Source of the DNA: Porogramme epimiltina
Lineage: Eukaryota > Basidiomycota > Agaricomycetes > Polyporales > Polyporaceae
DNA length: 64,000 nucleotides
Assembly (NCBI GenBank): GCA_900155495.1
Contig: FTLJ01000442.1
Coordinates: 1-64,000, forward strand
Direction of reading: 5' to 3'
Shown here: positions 1 through 10,496 of the stretch, piece by piece
Layout: every line of letters begins with the position of its first letter
How positions within the stretch are numbered: the first letter of the stretch is position 1
Program-made: the position numbers and the translations under genes
Notes under the pieces: model-generated
What the model was told of the DNA's origin: nothing
Databases searched by the model: none
What the model saw: the letters and a program-made list of their open reading frames with translations, nothing else

Positions 1-407
1 CTTCAGCGGGAGCCTGGCGCCGTCGGTGCTGCCGCAGCAGTACAGCACGGGCCTCGTCGACGAGCGCGGGCTCGGCGGCGGCGCGGGGCTCGACCGCCAC
101 GGCCACGGCGGCGGGCCCGGCGCGGGCGCGGGTGGGGCGGAGCGCGGCGCCGCGCGCCACCCGCAGTACTGGAACGACTACTCGGCGCTCGGCCAGATGG
201 AGACGACGTACGGCGTGCCGGTCATGGGCGAGATGGTGTCCCAGCACCAGCACGGCGGGGCGCACGCGCAGCAGCAGACGCACCCGATGTACGTCGCGGA
301 GCAGTATACGATGTTTGGTAAGTTGTTGCTTCCCCCCACCTTTTTTTCGCGGTCGCTGACCGGGTGTGTGCGTGCTAGGAAACATGCCGCCCTCGAACCA
401 GCCATAG
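1..407 (+). CDS. 3' end of a gene with a Gly/His/Gln-rich C-terminus (possible transcription regulator)
   Basis: The reading frame enters from the left edge (first full codon at base 2) and runs to 317. A 61-base intron follows (318-378, GTAAGT...CTAG), then a short last exon (379-407) ends in TAG. The visible protein is low-complexity: a Gly-rich segment, then a better-ordered segment around YWNDYSALGQMETTYGVPV, then a Gln/His stretch and the tail NMPPSNQP. Gly/His/Gln-rich tails of this kind are common at the C-terminus of fungal transcription factors, but no DNA-binding domain lies inside the window, so the function is a guess. The 5' part is outside the window. Confidence 0.45.
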
Positions 408-3400
408 CGGGCGGCGGATCGGCGTCCGTGATTTAATGTCCGTACGCCCGTCTTGCTGGCACACACACTTATTATCTTCCCCAATTGCTTGCACACCGCT
501 GCCTACTCCTATTTCTGCCCGGTCCCGCGTGTCTGTCGAACTTTCTCCACTGTAATAGCTCTCGCCGCTATACGTGTTGTATCCCCTAGCTGCTGTTCTT
601 GTTTTCCCCCCTATATTTTTTCCGCTTGTTTTTCCTCCCCGCCGCCTCTGCCTGCCTTCCCGGACGCACGAACTCTCACACCCTAGTATACATAGACGTT
701 CGTCCGCTACACTGTACCCCTACTACTGCGCCCCCTCAATGTAATCTCCGCCCCGTGCGGATTCCCAACCCCCAGCAGTGCGTCGCGGCTCGCGCAACAC
801 AGGCCCGAATCGCCGGGAAATTTGCCTCGCGGCGCTCCGATTAGCATGTCACGCACCGGTCGAGATTTTCGCCCATTCAAAAAAAACTGAATGGCGGCCC
901 CTGCGGACGCGCTGCGCCACCACCTGGAGCTTGACGGGCAGAGGCGCGCGCGGGCGCCTGTGCAAGCGCAGGCGCGTACAAAACGAACTTGCGAACGACG
1001 TGCCCGGGAGAGCGGTACGCGCATCCGCGGCGACGGGACCCCGCACACGCGAACACGTCCGGTGCGGTTCGACAGGCGTCGACGGGGCTGACACGCCGAT
1101 ACACTCGCCATCACAGGCGCAAGCACCGTGCGCAACAAGAACGGCCGAGAGGGGGCACGGCTGGGCCCGCGCGGTGGCGGGTGGCGGGGACTTGACGTGC
1201 TTAACCCCCCTTTGGGCATATATCGAGCGGTCTGGCGCGGCGGCGGCCACCCCGCGAGGCGCCAGCGCGGGGCATGCACGGACACACACGCGCGAGCTTT
1301 TGCGATCGCTGGCAGGCATCTCCGTCGCGCCCGCGCGCGTTCCTGCGATTTTCCAGCCCGCCAGTGTCAATTAAGCTCGCCGGGGACAATAAGTGCACAC
1401 CAGGGTCTCACAAGGCGCGGGCGCCCTCCGGCGCGCACGGCGGGAATCCCCGACGTATCAGCGGCCGGGGCAGCTTTGCCCCAGGTGGCTGTGATGCGCC
1501 GACGACGCGCGAGCCCGTCCGCGCCATGGGCGGCGCGGGTGCGGGCTTCCTCGAGGCTCGGTGCGCAAGCGGGTGCGAGGGCGGGTGGGGGGTGTGTGAA
1601 CGCGGCCAGCCTTCGCGGGACGCTCGCGCGCGAGATTAAGCTCGCGAGATCGGCCTAGCGGGGTGGGGTTGAACAGATCGTCCCCCCGCTCTCGCTTGGG
1701 GGTTGTGGGCGCGCCGCACCGCGCCGTATCTCGATATCCGGGCCACTGTGTGAAGGCGCGCTTCTGGGCGGGCAGCGGCGGGGGAAGAGGGAGGCGGCGC
1801 CGCGCGGGGGGCGGACGGAGGCGCGCGGGGTGTGCATCGAGCAGTGAGAGACTTGCGCTCTGCATGCCGGAGACGGCGCACGGGCCACGGCGGGTTCGGG
1901 GCGTGTGGCGCCTGCCTGCCGGGGGGCACACAGGCTCACACAAGTGCTGCCTAACGTCTAGCGTGCACAGCCGCCGCGCGGCGGACGCGAGTACATATGT
2001 ATGTATTGCATTCGTGCCTCGGCGCGGCGCAAGGGGGGTATGTGCGCCCCCGGCGCGGGGGACGTACGTGCGTGCGCACTTACGTGGCTAGGCCGGGGAG
2101 GGGGGGGCATCGAGACATCATGGGCGCGCGGCGCCGCGCATCTCGCAGATGAGATGCGCGGATGCCGCGATTCCCCGCCGCAGGGGACATATGCCCTGAT
2201 ATGTGCGTGTGCGAGCGAGCGGTGCGCGCGAAGGCACGCCCCACCTCTCTCCCCCCGCGCGCATACCGGGCGCCTCCCGCGTCTTATGACGCGCTCGGGG
2301 TGGAGGGCGGCGGGCGCTCGCCTCCCGAAGGCACCGGAAGGTGGAATTTGGAGACGCTGGCCTAGTGTGGGGTGTAGGCCGCCGCGTGTGCGTGTGCGCC
2401 ATCGATAGAGAAAGAAGCCGCTCCCGCGAGGCCCCGTCTGGGAACAGGCGCGGCTCGCGCGGACGGCCTCCTGAAATTTCAATGCAGCGGGCGCGAGTAG
2501 TGCGCCTGGGGCCCCGAGTTCGGCGCGCACACGCGCGAGCGCGGTGCGGCCACCCGCCGAGCGCGCGCTGCCGTCCCTTCGAATTCGCCAGTCGCCAGTT
2601 TTCCGGAGCTTAGCCGGCTCGTTCTGGCCACCGCCGCGCGCGTCCGCCACACAGGTCGCAATCGGCAGCGGACTTGGAAGATCGCGGGATCGGAAGAAGG
2701 AGAAGAAGGACGCGCGCACGGATCCGGGCGCAGGCGGCGGTGGCGCCCCGAAGTCCGTGCTCCAGAGAGAAGGTTATGCCACCATGGGCTCTCTGCCAAA
2801 CTTTGCGAGAGAATTGGTGCGATGGGGAACGATGTGCGCATGCGCTCGCGGAGCAGTGGCGGGGATGGGCGCCGGACTTGCACATGTGTCCGAGAGATGC
2901 TTCGCTGGGCCACCGCGGCGCCCGCGTACTCGACCTCGCGTTGCTCCGACGTCAATGCTGCTGCTCGGAGCGCGCCTGAATAGCGCGCGGGCAGTGTCCC
3001 AAACAAGAATGGACGGGGTAGATTCACAGATACCGGCGCACGAGGAGGCCAAGAGAAGGGCGTGACGGAGATGAACGAGAGGGATATGTGTCTCAGTCAA
3101 CCACGCTGAGTCTCACGATTGCCCCTGGTGGGCTTCCTCTGGAGAACACGTCACAGCTCCAGCAATCGAAGCAGATCAAGGAAGGAGCACCCACGAGGCA
3201 CCCTTTTGAGCCTTTGGGGGTGGCAGGGGTACACATGAGTGCTCGTATCGATTTGGGGGATGTTCACCTGGTTAAGAGCTATCTACATATGTGGGTCATG
3301 AGCTATGCGTGCGAACTTGTGCGTAGATGAGACGAGTGATAGAAAGCGTGGTAACAGACACCTTGTTCCCCATGATCCCCTCCAGCATGAATGAGGTCCT

Positions 3401-3454
3401 GCTCCAACTCCTCACGATGCTTTCTCTAGTCACAACTCGGACCTGGAGATGTTC
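408..3454. other. Long GC-rich interval without a recognisable gene
   Basis: This lies between two converging 3' ends: the gene ending at 407 and the F-box gene ending at 3598. The first 300 bases are pyrimidine-rich and probably 3' UTR. From about 780 to 3070 the sequence is strongly GC- and CpG-rich. Open frames exist on both strands there, but they are Arg/Pro/Ala-rich translations with no domain and look like by-products of base composition. A TATA-like string lies near 1218. No gene could be supported. Confidence 0.5.
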
Positions 3455-3598
3455 TCGCTGGATACGGTGGAGTCAACCTCGCTGGACTTGATAGAATGGG
3501 ACTCTCCGGATTCGCTTGAATCACTCTCTCCGGATTCGATAGAATCGCCCTCGATGGGGTTGGAAGGATATATCCCGCTGGATCCGGTAGAAATATCT
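3455..3598. repeat. 24-bp minisatellite, six imperfect units
   Basis: Six head-to-tail units of 24 bases start at 3455, 3479, 3503, 3527, 3551 and 3575. Each follows the pattern TC[GT]C[TC]GGAT..GxTxGAATC. Read on the plus strand they spell an eight-residue Ser/Pro-Asp-x-(Leu/Ile/Val)-Glu-Ser pattern. The array abuts, and ends at, the stop codon of the minus-strand F-box gene, so it sits in that gene's 3' UTR. Confidence 0.8.
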
Positions 3599-4920
3599 CA
3601 GAGTTCCGATGTTTCCACCCAATCATACCCTGGGATACGCTGTTAACACCATGTATGGCCCCTATCATCAAGGAAACAGTACTAACACAGCACCTGAGTG
3701 ACACTCAAGATCCCCTGCGCATGCAACCTGGAGTACGAGTCCACAAGTTTGGACAAGTAGTAGTCCTTCGGGATTCCGCGACCATCACCGATACGTAGCT
3801 CCACGGATTTGATGTTGGTGCCGGAAAGCACTTCCTGGAATGTTTCAGACATTTCTTTCAAATAGACAACGAGTTGATTCCGTATGGAGATGTCCATATT
3901 GGTGAGAGGGCTGCAGCTGAAAACTATGTGCTCCAGGGGGGCGGCGCTCAAGAGAACCGAGAGCACCTTTATCATGTAGTCGAAGACACCACTGCACGGT
4001 TCCCAGGTGGGAACAACGGTGGAGCGAACAGTGACTTTTTGAAGACTTGAAGCCGCGGTGAAAAAGTTAAGAGAGTCTATGAGTGATACAAATCAATATT
4101 AGGCACCGATGCTCAACATAAGGTTGAATGGAGTCGAACCTTCGTCGATATCACCAACCTGACGGCATTGAATAGTCAATTCCTGTAATGCCGAAGGATT
4201 GATCGACCGTAGAAACATTTCCTGATGAAACATTTCTTCAAGCTGTTCAAGGTGGCATCATTGTAAGTCTCAGCCAACCCCTAGGGAAGGCAGGCTTACT
4301 TGAAGAAATCTAAGGTCCAAGCGGACAGCGGTGCCATCAGAGTGGCGCAGAGCACCTGTCGTGCAGTTACCATGAGGCCAATGTACCTGCTTGAGAGCAA
4401 GAGACGATAGCCTGGGTAGTCCGCAGAGCATTCGCACTAGATCTTGCGAAGATGCAAAGCCGATCCCACACAGTACAAGTCGGAAGAGCGACTGAAACTC
4501 GTGAAGCTTTGGAGAAATGTCGTGGGTGATCCGGAAGGGAATTCTCGTGCAGAAAGTGCCGAGTAAATCGTGACAAAGGGGGTCCCAGAAATTTCCGCTG
4601 GCGGAGAGCTCTTGGAGCGCGGGCAGCCGCGCAGCAAATGTGTCGAAGAAAGCTATTAGCATGTCCGTTTGGCAATCCATGGGCAAGTCTATCTTGACCC
4701 CCTTCACGTACTTCAGTACGGGAGACATGTGGAGGAACTTGAGAAACAGGGATGGGAGTTCCCACCATTCTCCACCGAAGTTGGTAGAACGATGGATGTA
4801 GGAACGGCTGCGCTCGAGCCAAGCATGACATGTGAGGGCGCAGTTTGTAAGGGACTTAACATCGTCAGACAGCTCGTCGATAACTTGATCGCAGAGTTCC
4901 TGCGGAAGAATAGATGACAT
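3598..4920 (-). CDS. F-box protein
   Basis: Probable substrate adaptor of an SCF ubiquitin ligase. On the minus strand the exons are 4920-4300, 4242-4155, 4076-3694 and 3639-3598, with introns of 57, 78 and 54 bases and phases that keep one frame. The N-terminus (SSILPQELCDQVIDELSDD, then LTNCALTCHAWLERSR) is a fungal F-box: Leu-Pro start, paired helices and a C-x-x-x-C-x-x-W-like core. The rest is the Leu-rich, poorly conserved region usual for basidiomycete F-box/LRR-like proteins and probably binds the target. The start was taken at the Met just before SSILP; an upstream in-frame Met exists. The protein ends a few codons into the last exon, exactly at the 24-bp repeat. Basidiomycetes have large, fast-turning F-box families, so the target cannot be inferred. 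Confidence 0.75.
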
Positions 4921-5674
4921 GACAAGCTCTAGATGTCGCAACGATCACTATACAAAGGACGAGGATGCTATAAACGACTACGGACGTTTGATCACCAGAT
5001 ATGGGAAGATGATGCGCGCTTATATTTGAAACCCCGAGTATATATCTCCTTACAAGGTTTGTACTCCGCTCTAAAACCTTTTGATCGCTGATGATTCTCA
5101 ACTTCACCAAGTAAGTAGCTGTCCCCTTGGCCTTTCGGGATTACGACAACCTGAAATATCCAATACCGCTCGAGCTAACATGACAATCGTGGGGTCTGTA
5201 TCGATGGCTCTAGATACGTCAGCTTCTCTGAGTAAGACAGAGAAACTAGACAGACCCCTAGTATCATTATTTACATGCCTTTTTGTCATAGGAATTCCGT
5301 CCACATATACATGGCAACTCCAGCTTGCATCACGAAGATAATCGATGCTTCACGCACCATCGTCTAGAAAGCGTCAAATCCGTCATGGAGCGTTAAACCT
5401 GGCCACGCACTAGCACAATACGGGGTTGCCGACAAGCTGCCGGCCTGTGCAATCTGTCAAGATCATGCATCAACGGGTGGGAGGGCTAGGCGTACCTCTG
5501 ACCCTTTTACGTGCACCTTCGACATCGAGGGTACGTCGATCTTTCACATCGCCACCACCACCTCAACTTTCGCCGCAATTGTGCCTCTTCTATTGCTCGC
5601 TGGTGCTACTCCTCGTCTGTGAGTCTTCCCTCTGGAGTACCTTATCCTTGTCTGACCAGATCAAAGTGTCTACA
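4921..5674. other. Intergenic region between divergent F-box and HET genes
   Basis: Shared upstream region of the minus-strand F-box gene and the plus-strand HET gene. Short open frames are present (for example 5081-5341, plus) but none has a recognisable domain or convincing splice pattern. From about 5540 to 5674 the HET frame is also open upstream of its conserved start. That part is probably 5' UTR or a short N-terminal extension. Confidence 0.4.
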
Positions 5675-7998
5675 ATGTGGCTGCTCAGCACTGATCGTGC
5701 CGAGCTGCACTTCTTCTCCGCAGCGGAGACCATCGCTGGGGGTTACGCCATCCTCTCCCATACGTGGGGTCGTACCGAGGAGGAGCAGTCGTTTCAAGAA
5801 ACCCGTGCACTCGAGGAGAGATCCAAGGTCACTGACGAGAACCCTCGTGACCTCTCATCTGACAAGGTTCGGGAGTGCTGCCTCCTCGCTGAGAGGCAGG
5901 GGTACGACTATGTTTGGATCGACACCTGTTGCATCGACAAGACAAGCAGCACCGAATTGTCGGAGGCGATCAACTCCATGTTCCGCTGGTACCAATGCGC
6001 GGAGATCTGTTACGCCTATCTCGAAGATGTCTCCAGCGACTGCGTTCTGGACGCGAAAGACTCACCATTCCGTACGGCCCGTTATCATACGCGTGGATGG
6101 ACCCTCCAGGAGCTCATCGCGTCGGCCCATGTCGTATTCTTGTCTAATGACTGGAAACCACTGGGGAGCAAAACTAAGCTCGCGAAGCTGCTGAACGAGA
6201 TCACCGGGATATGGTCGTCTGTTCTAACCCACGAAACGCATTTCTCTAACCTCAGCATCGCGTATCGCATGTCATGGGCCTCAAAAAGGAGCACCACACG
6301 GATTGAAGACGAAGCATATTGCCTGATGGGGCTGTTCAACGTCAACATGCCCTCTCTTTACGGAGAAGGCCGTCAGGCTTTCCAGCGTCTGCAGCAGGAG
6401 ATCATGAAGCAAACCTTCGACAGCAGCATCTTCTGTTGGGGACGGCGACTCACGAATCCCAAGCTCATTCCCATGACACTGAAGCGCATGTACGAACTCT
6501 TTAACTCCCACTCGAGAAACCACTTCTACTTGCTTGCGCATTCCCCAATGGACTTTGCGTCCACTTCCGTGGTGCGTTACACCCCGAACGCTACCTACTG
6601 TGTACAACCTTACCTGCCATGGCAATGGAAACCCGAACACGTACGCCCGGATCTGTTTCTTTCACAGTTTTCTTCCTGATCCTCCTACAGAACGAACCAG
6701 TAGACGGATGGCGAAGAAGGCTAGGTCCATATGGGAGCCTCGAACTGCCCCGTTTCACCTTTACAAGCTATGGTATCCAGTGTCGATTCCCGGTTTTTGA
6801 AGTCAATGGCATCACAGTCGCGATGCTCTTCTGTGAAAGTGATAACAACCACTTCGGACTCATCCTCCACCCGTCAAATGAAAACCTTCAAGATCCCACA
6901 CGACGTCGGTATCATGTCGGATATGGCTTCCAAAATGCCGACGGCGCAGCGATAGGATCTTCGCGCATCGCCCTACTGGGCAAGGACTGGTACAATCTCC
7001 ATTTCCAGGGCCAGAGCGTCAGACCGGAATGGCGCGAGCTATTCATTGTCGACAACTTCCCCATGTTCCGTAGAGGCCCACGACCCACAACCTGCTATCC
7101 CCTCCACCGCATCCTCCCCGCGCCGCCCTTCCGGATCCCGTCCTGGCTCATCAACCGCCTCGCCGCGCTCGGGGTCGAGGCGACGACACCGAGCATGCGC
7201 AGCCTGCCCAAGGACGGCAAGCCGCTCCTCTTCTTCGTCTCCTTCACAGACGTCATCGCGCGCGAGGCGTTCCGGCTCTCGCTGGGAACGTGCGACGCGC
7301 TGGGCCCGACGCCCGCGGACCTGTGCGCGCCCGAGATGGTGCACTGGGCGCGCGCGGAGCCGCACACGACCAAGACGTGGTACGACGTCGCGCGCCCGGA
7401 GCACGACTGCGCGCGCGACCACGTCAAGGCGTGGCCGGGGTGGACGCGCGACTTCGCCACGGACGAGACCGGCGACCGCGTCGTGCGCCTGTCGTTCTCG
7501 CGCGATCGCGCCGCGCCGCAGACGACGATCGTCGCCCACGTCGAGCTCCTCGGATCCGCATACGAGGCGTACAAGGCGACGAAGGGCGTGGTTCTCCCGC
7601 CACGCCCGCAGAGGCTCACTGAAGAGGTCCTTGCCAACCCGGAGGTGCCCCTGCCAGTCCCCACGCCATCTGTAGGCGACACGGCAACGGAGAAAGAAGA
7701 TGAGACAAAGGTCGCCACTCCGCTCCCGGTCGTGACTGTCGCTGAGGCCGCGTCGACGCCACCCCTCGTCAAGGAACCCACGTCGGGACGTGTCCTTGAC
7801 AGCGCAGCTCCGTCGCCATCGCGATCCCCCACTCCAGTCGACGTGCTTGTGCAGCCTCTTCAGAACCTTGCCCTTCCGGAGTTGGCGCAGCCGTCTGGTG
7901 ACGTTATTCGACCTTCGTCAACACCCCCGAAACAGGATACGGCCTCGAGAACGCCAACACCAGAAGTCGATGGTCCGAAACCATACATTATTGATTAA
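5675..7998 (+). CDS. HET-domain protein 1 (heterokaryon-incompatibility type)
   Basis: Two exons, 5675-6640 and 6691-7998, with a 50-base phase-0 intron; about 757 residues. The N-terminal HET domain is complete, with blocks in the usual order: GYAILSHTWG, YDYVWIDTCCIDK, SEAINSMFRWYQCAEICYAYL, RGWTLQELIA, and a YCLMGLFNVNMPSLYGEG block followed by a helix with RLQQEIMK. The second exon holds the beta-rich C-terminal region typical of Agaricomycete HET proteins (LPRFTFTSYGIQCRFPVFE, then AMLFCESDNNHFGLILHP). It ends in a long Pro/Ser/Thr-rich, probably disordered tail from about residue 610. HET domains trigger cell death in ascomycete vegetative incompatibility; in basidiomycetes their role is mostly unknown. 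The start MWLL was chosen because the second HET gene at 18782 begins the same way. The third quarter is more GC-rich than the rest. Confidence 0.88.
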
Positions 7999-8295
7999 CA
8001 CAATGGCGCGTTGTTATGAAATTCGGAGACGTTACAGTTCAAAGTTCGAAATTCTGCCGGCTTTGGTTGCTTCGTTTCCTATTCGTATATCGAGATCCTG
8101 GACTTCATGATCAATACTATACACACTAACATGCTTGTGCACGTAACCGTAGGCCTAGTTGCTACCTTCAGAGTGGTATCTCTCATTGTATACTAGTAGA
8201 TGTGGTTCTAATTCAAAGGACAAGCAGGGTGGCACAGAACGAGTCCTTTGTTCTTTAGCCACCAATACAAGGATGTTTCGTGGAAGTTGCTTGGG

Positions 8296-8302
8296 TATAT
8301 AA
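8296..8302 (+). promoter_or_regulatory. TATA box of the coiled-coil gene
   Basis: TATATAA, 77 bases before the ATG at 8379, in an otherwise AT-richer promoter region following the HET gene. Confidence 0.5.
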
Positions 8303-8378
8303 GTCAACTTCGGCACCTCCTTATGCTCCTACACTTCTACTTCTCTAAATTTTTCACCCGCCACCCAACCTTTTCGCG

Positions 8379-10033
8379 ATGCCAAACGCTACGCCAAGCT
8401 CCAACAGCGCCCGCTGCGCCGTCAACGACAATAGGAACACCACTAGCCCACAACAAAGCGAACTCCGCCACAGTAGTAGCTCCGCCGCCGCCGCCGCCAC
8501 CTACTGGACCGAGGCCGGACCGCCGTCAGACCCACACGTGCCCAACGCCCCGCGCGCGGACGCGCACATCCACGCGCTCGGGCAGAACTTCTCCGCCGCG
8601 ATGGACAGCCACGCAGCACGCGCAGCGGCGCCGCTGCTCGCGCGCGTCGCGGCGCTCGAGGCGGGCCAGCGCATCCTCTTCGCCCTGGATGCGGACGCGC
8701 CCGGCGAGACCGCGGGTGGTTGGGTGGACGCGGTGCACGCGTGCGTCGCGCGCGAGGTCGCGGAGCGTGTAGGGGCGCTCGGGCGGGACGCGCATATGCG
8801 CCTAGAGGAGTCCGACGGGGGGCGCGTTGGTCAGGGGTCTGCAGTGGTGCGGGCTGGGCCGTCTGGCGGAGCGGCTGAGGGGAGCGGAGACGGTGTCGCA
8901 GGTGGCGCGTCCTCGCTGGCCCAGAGGCAAATCCCGCTGAGCGACGTGCGGAACTTCGAACCGCGCGAAAACGCTGGGAGAAACCAAGGAAACGAGGGTT
9001 CAAGCGCAGGAAAAGAAGGACAGAGACTCACTCATCGCAGGAGCAAGAAACGCCTTCGGCTTTCCAACAGCAGCTCTGAGGGGGACTCGAGTAATGCCTC
9101 GAACCGCGCCACGGATAACGGGAACGGGCTCGCGGCGCAGGTGGCCGCTCTGACGGAACGTTTGGAAAAGACTGAGGCCGAATTGCGCGAAGTGAAGGCG
9201 TCGGCCGTGGCGCGACCGAATCTACAAGGGGTGTTTGACTTGCAAGAACTGGTTCCCCCGCTGGACCCGGCCGTCACAGCGATGCTGTCGGCTGTGATGA
9301 TGGAAGAGATCGGCCGCCGAACGGATATACTTAACCTGAGAGCAGAGCTGAGGAAAGAAATAGGAGTCCTGGGAGGCCGATTGAAGAAAGACATGGGAGA
9401 TCAGAGAGCCGAACTGAAGAAAGAAGCAGAGGACCTGGGAGCCGAACTGAACAAAGAAATAGGAGATCTGAGAGGCGAATTGAAGAAAGAAATAGGCGAC
9501 CTGAGAGCAGAACTGAAGACAGAAATAAAAGATCTGGGGGACGAACTGAAGAACGAGATCGCAGCCAGGGCCGAAAAGCTGACGCGGCACATCCACGATG
9601 TGCACATGCGGACCATCCAGGCGCAGACAACGATCGCGAAAGTAAGCATTGGAGTGTCTTCCGTTCGAGTCGCTCTGTTGTCGCTGAACTTGGACCTGGT
9701 TCTCTTCACAGTACATCAACGGCCTGCAGGGAGACGGCCCGTACACGGAGGTCCCGCTCCAGTGCGGGATGTGGCCGAGGGAGTGGCCGGAAGACCGAGT
9801 ACGTCGCACTGCTCCTTCGACGGTGATCGTGTTTCAAAGCGTTCCTGATTAAACATCTTTTGGACCATTAGCCCCTCGGCAGGCTTCGGACGCTCGAAGA
9901 CGTGCAGAAGAGACTCACCTTCGAGCAGGTCAAGGTGGCTTTGAGGGAATATCGCGGCTTTACGTACGTCATCCCCAACAACGAGCGTGAATGCCGGAAG
10001 CAACTCCTGGTCGCGATCGGCGCCGTCGTCTGA
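8379..10033 (+). CDS. Coiled-coil protein with Mug135-like C-terminal region
   Basis: Three exons, 8379-9641, 9712-9798 and 9872-10033, with introns of 70 and 73 bases, both phase 0; about 503 residues. The N-terminal half is low-complexity (Ala runs near residue 35, acidic/basic linker, and KKRLRL near residue 225 that could act as a nuclear signal). Residues about 320-400 are a long hendecad coiled coil made of seven 11-residue repeats. The two short last exons encode a compact tail (YINGLQGDGPYTEVPL, WPREWPEDRPLGRLRTLEDV, then IPNNERECRKQLLVAIG). This tail resembles the Mug135-like C-terminal domain of many basidiomycete coiled-coil proteins of unknown function. The domain identity is from memory and needs a profile search. 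Confidence 0.65.
9342..9572 (+). repeat. Seven 33-bp repeats coding an 11-residue coiled-coil unit
   Basis: In-frame tandem repeat within the coiled-coil gene. The units read AELRKEIGVLG, GRLKKDMGDQR, AELKKEAEDLG, AELNKEIGDLR, GELKKEIGDLR, AELKTEIKDLG and DELKNEIAARA. Nucleotide similarity is highest in the middle units, which points to recent unit duplication. An 11-residue period with Leu/Ile at fixed positions is the signature of a hendecad coiled coil. Confidence 0.85.
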
Positions 10034-10496
10034 TAAGGCGCATCCTCGGTGAGTGAGTGGACGAAGGGGAGACAGCTGGGCGCTGACAGCCCACGAACAC
10101 GGGCAGATAGCTGGAGTTTGATTGAAGCTTCGCCGTTCTATTTTCACATAGGCAGATTTTGTACGCGTTTAGAACCTCTATTGCCCACTATTAATAAGTA
10201 CGTCGTATCGATAAGTACCCGCGACTGGCCCCGGATACCGTACAGCGGCGCACGGGACTCGACGGCGGGCCCGCCCCGCCGCGAGGGGCCAGCCAGCCCG
10301 CGCGCTAATAATTACTCTATTTCGGGTCGGACACGTCCCCGCGGAAAGCGTAGCGTAGCAGGTATGGAGCGCGGCGGTAAGGTACGGCAAGAGTTCGGGC
10401 GTTTTTAAGGGGGTCCGGGGTGAGTGCGGCAGAGGATGCGTGTCCGTGCGTGCGTGCGTGTCCGTGGGGTGGAGGCAGAACGGACGCGGGGCGCTC
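10034..10496. other. Convergent intergenic region
   Basis: Separates the stop codons of the plus-strand coiled-coil gene and the minus-strand transporter gene, so it should hold both 3' UTRs. A short TGCG/TGCGTG-rich stretch lies at about 10435-10470. No gene or RNA gene was recognised. Confidence 0.4.

Noticed and set aside
2001..3100. Many overlapping long open frames on both strands
   Set aside because: They are Arg/Pro/Ala/Gly-rich in all six frames, overlap each other and show no domain. High GC lengthens open frames by chance.
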